This document shows, in pieces, positions 60,527 to 64,000 of a stretch of DNA of 64,000 nt. The position numbers were made by a program, and so were the translations under genes. The stretch is from Peribacillus faecalis (GTDB taxonomy: Bacteria > Bacillota > Bacilli > Bacillales > DSM-1321), in assembly GCF_014712675.1 (NCBI RefSeq), contig NZ_JACXSI010000004.1:1-64000 (forward strand), read 5' to 3'. The first letter of the stretch is position 1. Each line of letters opens with the position of its first letter. Under the pieces are notes generated by a model. That model had not been told where the DNA came from. It saw nothing but the letters and a program-made list of their open reading frames with translations, and ran no database searches.

Positions 60527-61819
60527 ATGCGTTGGGTGGTATTAGGTTTTCTCTTCTTTTTATCTGTTTTAAATTATACAGATAAGTCCGTTTTAGGCTT
60601 TGCAGCAAAACCTGTTATGTCCGAGTTAGGTTTGACCTATGATCAATTTGGTTTAGTGGGAAGCAGCTTCTTTGCCGCATATGCAATTGGTAGTATCGTT
60701 CTAGGTACATTAACGTATCGTTTTAACACAAAGTATTTGTTAATGTTGATTGCCACAGGTTGGACAATTTCCTTAGTAAGCGCTTATTTTGTAGAATCGT
60801 TAACGCATCTAATCTTACTGCGTGTCGTATTAGGTTTCTTTGAGGGCGGCACGTACGGTTTATGTGTTGTCCATCTTGCACGATGGTTCACCAGTTCCCA
60901 GCGTGGTGTAGCTGCAGCCATTATGACTTCCGGGACGACAGTGGGCACATATTTAGCTGCACCTCTTCTAGTATTGGGTATCACAAACTATGGCTGGCAG
61001 CATACTTTCGCTTTATTAGGAGGAGCAAGCTTAGTATGGGCGATCTTCTTTTTCTTCCTTAGGGACGAACCTAAGCAACCACTTATCGAGGACGTAAAAT
61101 CTCTAGCTTCTAACAAAGAGGTACCATTCAAGCACATTTTAAAAGTATTCTTTAATCCTTATGTATTATCGATCTTGGTTGTAGGCTTTGTATCAATGTG
61201 GATTAATACTTGGGTTCTTACATGGGCACCAAGCTACTTAACAGAAATTGTCGGTCTCGCGCCGCAACGCATGAGCTTAGTATTCGCAGCAATGGGTATT
61301 ACAGGAACTATATTTGCTATTTGTTTAGGCAAATTCACCGACTTTTTATTTAAGAAAAATAAAAGTCTCATCAAGTCTTACGATCGTGTATTAGTGACTG
61401 TATTGCTTATCGGCTCAGTTGCATACGCCATGACAACAATTGTATCTTCGCCATTATTAGCCTGTATTTTTTTAGGAATCGGATTAGTTATGAACACAAC
61501 TCTATTACCATTGAATACTGCCATTAAAACAATGATTATCCCGAAAAATCTAGTGGGCAGCGTAACAGGTATTTCCTTATCGATTTCAAGCATGGCCGGT
61601 GTCATCGGTCCTTGGATTACCGGATATTTAATCACGCTTGCAGGTGATGATGTCCGCTCCGGCTTTAACTCAGGGGTGCTCATCGTTGTCGGTTTGTATG
61701 TTTTGACAGCCGTCGTCTTATTGGCAACGCGCAAACTGAAAATCACAGCCACTGAAAAAGATGAAGCGCGCCGAGCAGCCGAAGAGAAGAGCATCAAAAC
61801 GGACATCGTAATCGAATAA
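60527..61819 (+). CDS. MFS permease, anion:cation symporter type
   Basis: A 430-aa, 12-helix transporter. SVLNYTDKSVLGFAAKPVMS near residue 14 and GLVGSSFFAAYAIGSIVLG near 43 resemble ACS-family symporters for aromatic or sugar acids (HpaX, galactonate/hexuronate type). RVVLGFFEGGTYGLCVVHLA near 100 is the conserved helix-4 region. CAAGGAGGG precedes the ATG. Located between the meta-cleavage operon and its probable regulator, and behind a cre site, it most likely imports the aromatic substrate. It ends in a very strong terminator. Confidence 0.87.
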   Translation: MRWVVLGFLFFLSVLNYTDKSVLGFAAKPVMSELGLTYDQFGLVGSSFFAAYAIGSIVLGTLTYRFNTKYLLMLIATGWTISLVSAYFVESLTHLILLRVVLGFFEGGTYGLCVVHLARWFTSSQRGVAAAIMTSGTTVGTYLAAPLLVLGITNYGWQHTFALLGGASLVWAIFFFFLRDEPKQPLIEDVKSLASNKEVPFKHILKVFFNPYVLSILVVGFVSMWINTWVLTWAPSYLTEIVGLAPQRMSLVFAAMGITGTIFAICLGKFTDFLFKKNKSLIKSYDRVLVTVLLIGSVAYAMTTIVSSPLLACIFLGIGLVMNTTLLPLNTAIKTMIIPKNLVGSVTGISLSISSMAGVIGPWITGYLITLAGDDVRSGFNSGVLIVVGLYVLTAVVLLATRKLKITATEKDEARRAAEEKSIKTDIVIE

Positions 61820-61831
61820 CAGCAAAATAAT

Positions 61832-61880
61832 AAAAAGACTATAAACAAACTCTAAACTGTGTTTGTTTATAGTCTTTTTT
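61832..61880. terminator. Strong convergent terminator
   Basis: AAAAAGACTATAAACAAAC and GTTTGTTTATAGTCTTTTT form a perfect 19-bp stem with a 10-nt loop and T tracts on both strands. It serves the MFS gene and the regulator. Confidence 0.93.
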
Positions 61881-61882
61881 GC

Positions 61883-63691
61883 TTATGATCGTGAAAATTC
61901 CTCAAAACTTAACTTGTCTGCCAGTATAAGCGCCTGAATCACTAATAAGATATATGCTGCTGTCGAAGCATTCTTCAGCGAAATTTCTAGTTGCTCTTCA
62001 ATTTGCTTAATACGGTACTGAATGCCGCCGATTGATAAAGTTAGTTCATCCATCGTTTCTTTTAAGCGCTGGCTATTTAACAAGTACACATAAAGCGTAT
62101 ACAGCAGCTCCTTTTTGCGTGGCTCATTGAAATCATACAGATTTTTCAACGTCTTTTTCGCCATTTCTTGCAGCTGATCCATGCTTAAATTTTTGACGAT
62201 ATCACCTAGAATTCCTAGATCTTCATAGTCTGTCAGCAGTTTTTGATTTGGATAGTTCTTTGCAGTTCGCGCTTCTTTCAACGAGCGTTCAAAATCATTA
62301 AAGTTGCTGAATATTCCGCTCAGTCCTAAGGTATATTTATAATTGCTGTTTCTTTTCTCCATCTTTCGGAAGATTTTTATGATTTGCTCTTTCCACTTCT
62401 CCTTATCACGGTTTTGCGAATTAAGGAGTGCTATATCTTCCCCAATAATTGCAAAAATGCACGGCATGTCCGACTCTTTTGCCAGCTTCGAAAGCTGAAT
62501 GAGCTGATCATGAATGTCGATAATGTCATTATTCTTCTTTACTTTTTGCACACTGATGACACCGGTGAAAAAAGGCGGCTGAAACTTAAACGGCAAGAAC
62601 TTATAGTAAGATTCAATATCTTTTATATTTTGATTGTGAATTAAGCGTTCTAATAGCGAACTTCTCATCCTCTGTTGCTCTTCAAACTGAGCTTCCTCAT
62701 ATAAGATGCATAATGATGCGACAGTTGCTATGCGCTCTAAAAATAAATAGTCATTATCATCTATTTTCTCTTTGTCAAAATAATAAAAAGAGCAAGTAGC
62801 GTAATTTTTTTTATCAATAATGACTGGCGCTGTGAGCTTCAAATATCCAGAACCTTCGTAATGAGAAACGTTGTGATTATCGTCAATATAGGATAGTGTT
62901 GCTTTATCTTTCTTGATTACCAATTGTTGCTCATCTGTAAAACCAATTTGGCTTAACGAATTATCATGAATATCTTTAATTAAAATTGGGATGTTTAGTA
63001 TTTCAAATGCAGCCTGTGTAATCTCATCCAATGATTGCTTCTCTGTCACTTTTTGCGTTAGCTGACTTTGAAACGCTGCAATTTTTTCAAGAATTTGCTT
63101 ATGGTGCAAAAGCGCATCATATGTCATTTCGAGCTCAGATAAAATATTATCATTTTGATAAAGGTGTATCAGCTCCTGCTTCTCCTCAAGCCAATCCTTC
63201 TCCAACCGCAATTCAAACTCACAGCACGGATCACCTTTTGCTGTGCATTTATGTTCTATGGCAATCAGCGACTCGCCAAATTCATAGGTCAATGCACCGC
63301 TCGCAAATCCGCATAACATATGGCAAACACACTCATCTGCCACACCGAAGTTTTTAAGGTGCAATTCTGCTTCGATTGATTCTACCCATTGCCCGCGCGT
63401 ATTAATGCATTCAATTTTGCCGTTCGGATGGCGAACAATTTCCCCCTTGAAAATTACATCTTTCACATGACCCACGCGCGAGTGACGTTTACCGATTGAA
63501 TTCTTTTGATTTTGATGTTGAAGCTGGCGTTTTGCCGAATCCATTCCGAATTCTTTGCCTAATCGGAATAAAAAGCCTTTCGTTTTATAGGAACCGATAT
63601 TGTTATATAAATTTTTCTTCAATGTATGAAAGGTATTTGCCGACATTAAAATATTTTTAGTTTCGCTAGAATCAAATAAAACCTCGCTCAT
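61883..63691 (-). CDS. XylR_N/V4R sensor fused to PucR-type output domain
   Basis: A 602-aa regulator. Residues ~10-95 match the XylR/DmpR N-terminal effector domain (RLGKEFGMDSAKR-type, then GEIVRHPNGKIECI). Residues ~100-170 form a V4R domain with the Cys-rich end CVCHMLCGFASGAL and CTAKGDPCCEFEL. A coiled linker, a GAF-like region (~215-310) and a PucR-type C-terminal region (~390-595) ending in the HTH segment RLKETMDELTLSIGGIQYRI follow. XylR-type sensors bind phenols or toluenes but are normally joined to a sigma-54 AAA+ module; that module is absent here. It probably controls the adjacent aromatic operons. ATG 63691 is chosen; GTG 63700 is also possible. Confidence 0.85.
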   Translation of the reverse strand: MSEVLFDSSETKNILMSANTFHTLKKNLYNNIGSYKTKGFLFRLGKEFGMDSAKRQLQHQNQKNSIGKRHSRVGHVKDVIFKGEIVRHPNGKIECINTRGQWVESIEAELHLKNFGVADECVCHMLCGFASGALTYEFGESLIAIEHKCTAKGDPCCEFELRLEKDWLEEKQELIHLYQNDNILSELEMTYDALLHHKQILEKIAAFQSQLTQKVTEKQSLDEITQAAFEILNIPILIKDIHDNSLSQIGFTDEQQLVIKKDKATLSYIDDNHNVSHYEGSGYLKLTAPVIIDKKNYATCSFYYFDKEKIDDNDYLFLERIATVASLCILYEEAQFEEQQRMRSSLLERLIHNQNIKDIESYYKFLPFKFQPPFFTGVISVQKVKKNNDIIDIHDQLIQLSKLAKESDMPCIFAIIGEDIALLNSQNRDKEKWKEQIIKIFRKMEKRNSNYKYTLGLSGIFSNFNDFERSLKEARTAKNYPNQKLLTDYEDLGILGDIVKNLSMDQLQEMAKKTLKNLYDFNEPRKKELLYTLYVYLLNSQRLKETMDELTLSIGGIQYRIKQIEEQLEISLKNASTAAYILLVIQALILADKLSFEEFSRS

Positions 63692-63748
63692 CAAAATCAC
63701 ATCCCTTCTGACTTCCTATCCCTCATGTTATTAAAAATTATTTCAATT

Positions 63749-63790
63749 TTCAATAAAATTTAAAGAATATTTCCATTTATTCAATAAAAA
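63749..63790 (+). promoter_or_regulatory. Direct repeats TTCAATAAAA upstream of the hydrolase
   Basis: TTCAATAAAA at 63749-63758 and TTCAATAAAAA at 63780-63790 lie 31 nt apart (about three helical turns), between the regulator and the hydrolase gene. The same motif occurs on the minus strand at 60113-60123 in front of the flavin-reductase operon. A candidate operator for the V4R-PucR regulator. Confidence 0.4.
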
Positions 63791-63867
63791 ACGCTATGAT
63801 ATTTGAAATTTTTAACAGCTATACTCAAAACATAAAATTCAATAACCAATGAACGCAAGGAGGTAGA

Positions 63868-64000
63868 ATGATGACAATTTTTGAAGGATTTCATAATAGC
63901 TACATACTAGCTAACGGCGTCCGCACCCACTATTCATGGGCTGGAACTGAGGGACCTGCTGTAATTTTATTGCACGGTGCAGGACCCGGAGCTTGCGGTG
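63868..64000 (+). CDS. Alpha/beta hydrolase, meta-cleavage product hydrolase (partial)
   Basis: The first 44 codons of a gene cut by the window end. The sequence MMTIFEGFHNSYILANGVRT followed by HYSWAG and VILLHGAGPGACG is the start of MhpC/BphD/TodF-type hydrolases, with the oxyanion-hole HGAGPGA motif. These hydrolyse ring-fission products to 2-hydroxypentadienoate, the substrate of the hydratase encoded at 58761. CAAGGAGG precedes the ATG. It probably starts a second aromatic operon with ring-cleavage genes beyond the window. Confidence 0.85.
   Translation, partial: MMTIFEGFHNSYILANGVRTHYSWAGTEGPAVILLHGAGPGACG

Overview
The window looks like a chromosomal segment of a low-to-moderate G+C Firmicute of the order Bacillales. 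Supporting this are strong AAGGAGG-type ribosome sites with frequent TTG and GTG starts, a sigma-B-like promoter, cre-like (CcpA) sites, YflT-, CycA-, BdhA-, CstA- and YkkCD-type genes, and T-tailed terminators. The interspersed and 21-bp tandem repeats suggest a Lysinibacillus/Sporosarcina-like (Planococcaceae) member, but that is inference. No rRNA, tRNA or CRISPR array was seen.

Layout. 1-7.4 kb: small unknown proteins, a YflT-type stress protein, a HAD phosphatase, a nitroreductase, a secreted M14 carboxypeptidase and transaldolase. 7.5-9.6 kb: an enoyl-CoA hydratase behind a decayed acyl-CoA dehydrogenase pair. 9.7-11.4 kb: a glycine-riboswitch-controlled CycA permease. 11.8-18.9 kb: a minus-strand operon (carotenoid oxygenase, acyl-CoA ligase, two thiolases) with a good sigma-54 promoter, divergent from a PAS-AAA+-Fis activator that probably drives it. 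19-24.4 kb: an LCP protein, an SMR exporter pair, a repeat-rich island with an IS200 element, a guanidine-I riboswitch now far from its likely SMR target genes, and a split chromate-type transporter.

24.7-42.4 kb is a purine/ureide catabolic block. On the minus strand lie HIU hydrolase, uricase, OHCU decarboxylase, an NCS2 urate/xanthine permease and PucR. On the plus strand lie allantoate amidohydrolase, PucG aminotransferase, a NitT/TauT-type ABC importer, allantoinase, an HpxW-like Ntn-hydrolase (oxamate amidohydrolase) and an AS-family amidase. An OFA-family (oxalate/formate-type) transporter sits inside the block on the minus strand. Together they suggest a route urate > allantoin > allantoate > ureidoglycine > oxalurate > oxamate > oxalate, with oxalate export.

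42.5-54.9 kb: mixed housekeeping and accessory genes (GIY-YIG-like protein, HAD, GNAT, DUF218, amino-acid ABC transporter with a broken ATPase, MerR regulator, butanediol dehydrogenase, CstA, a broken lipase, a PQQ-type sugar dehydrogenase). 55-64 kb: an aromatic meta-cleavage block with flavin reductase, dienoate hydratase, acetaldehyde dehydrogenase, hydroxy-oxovalerate aldolase and an FAD synthetase in one operon, an MFS permease behind a perfect cre site, a XylR_N/V4R-PucR hybrid regulator, and the start of an alpha/beta hydrolase that runs off the window.

A notable overall property is the number of disrupted genes (about eight, by frameshift, nonsense or deletion), which points to gene decay or to residual assembly errors.
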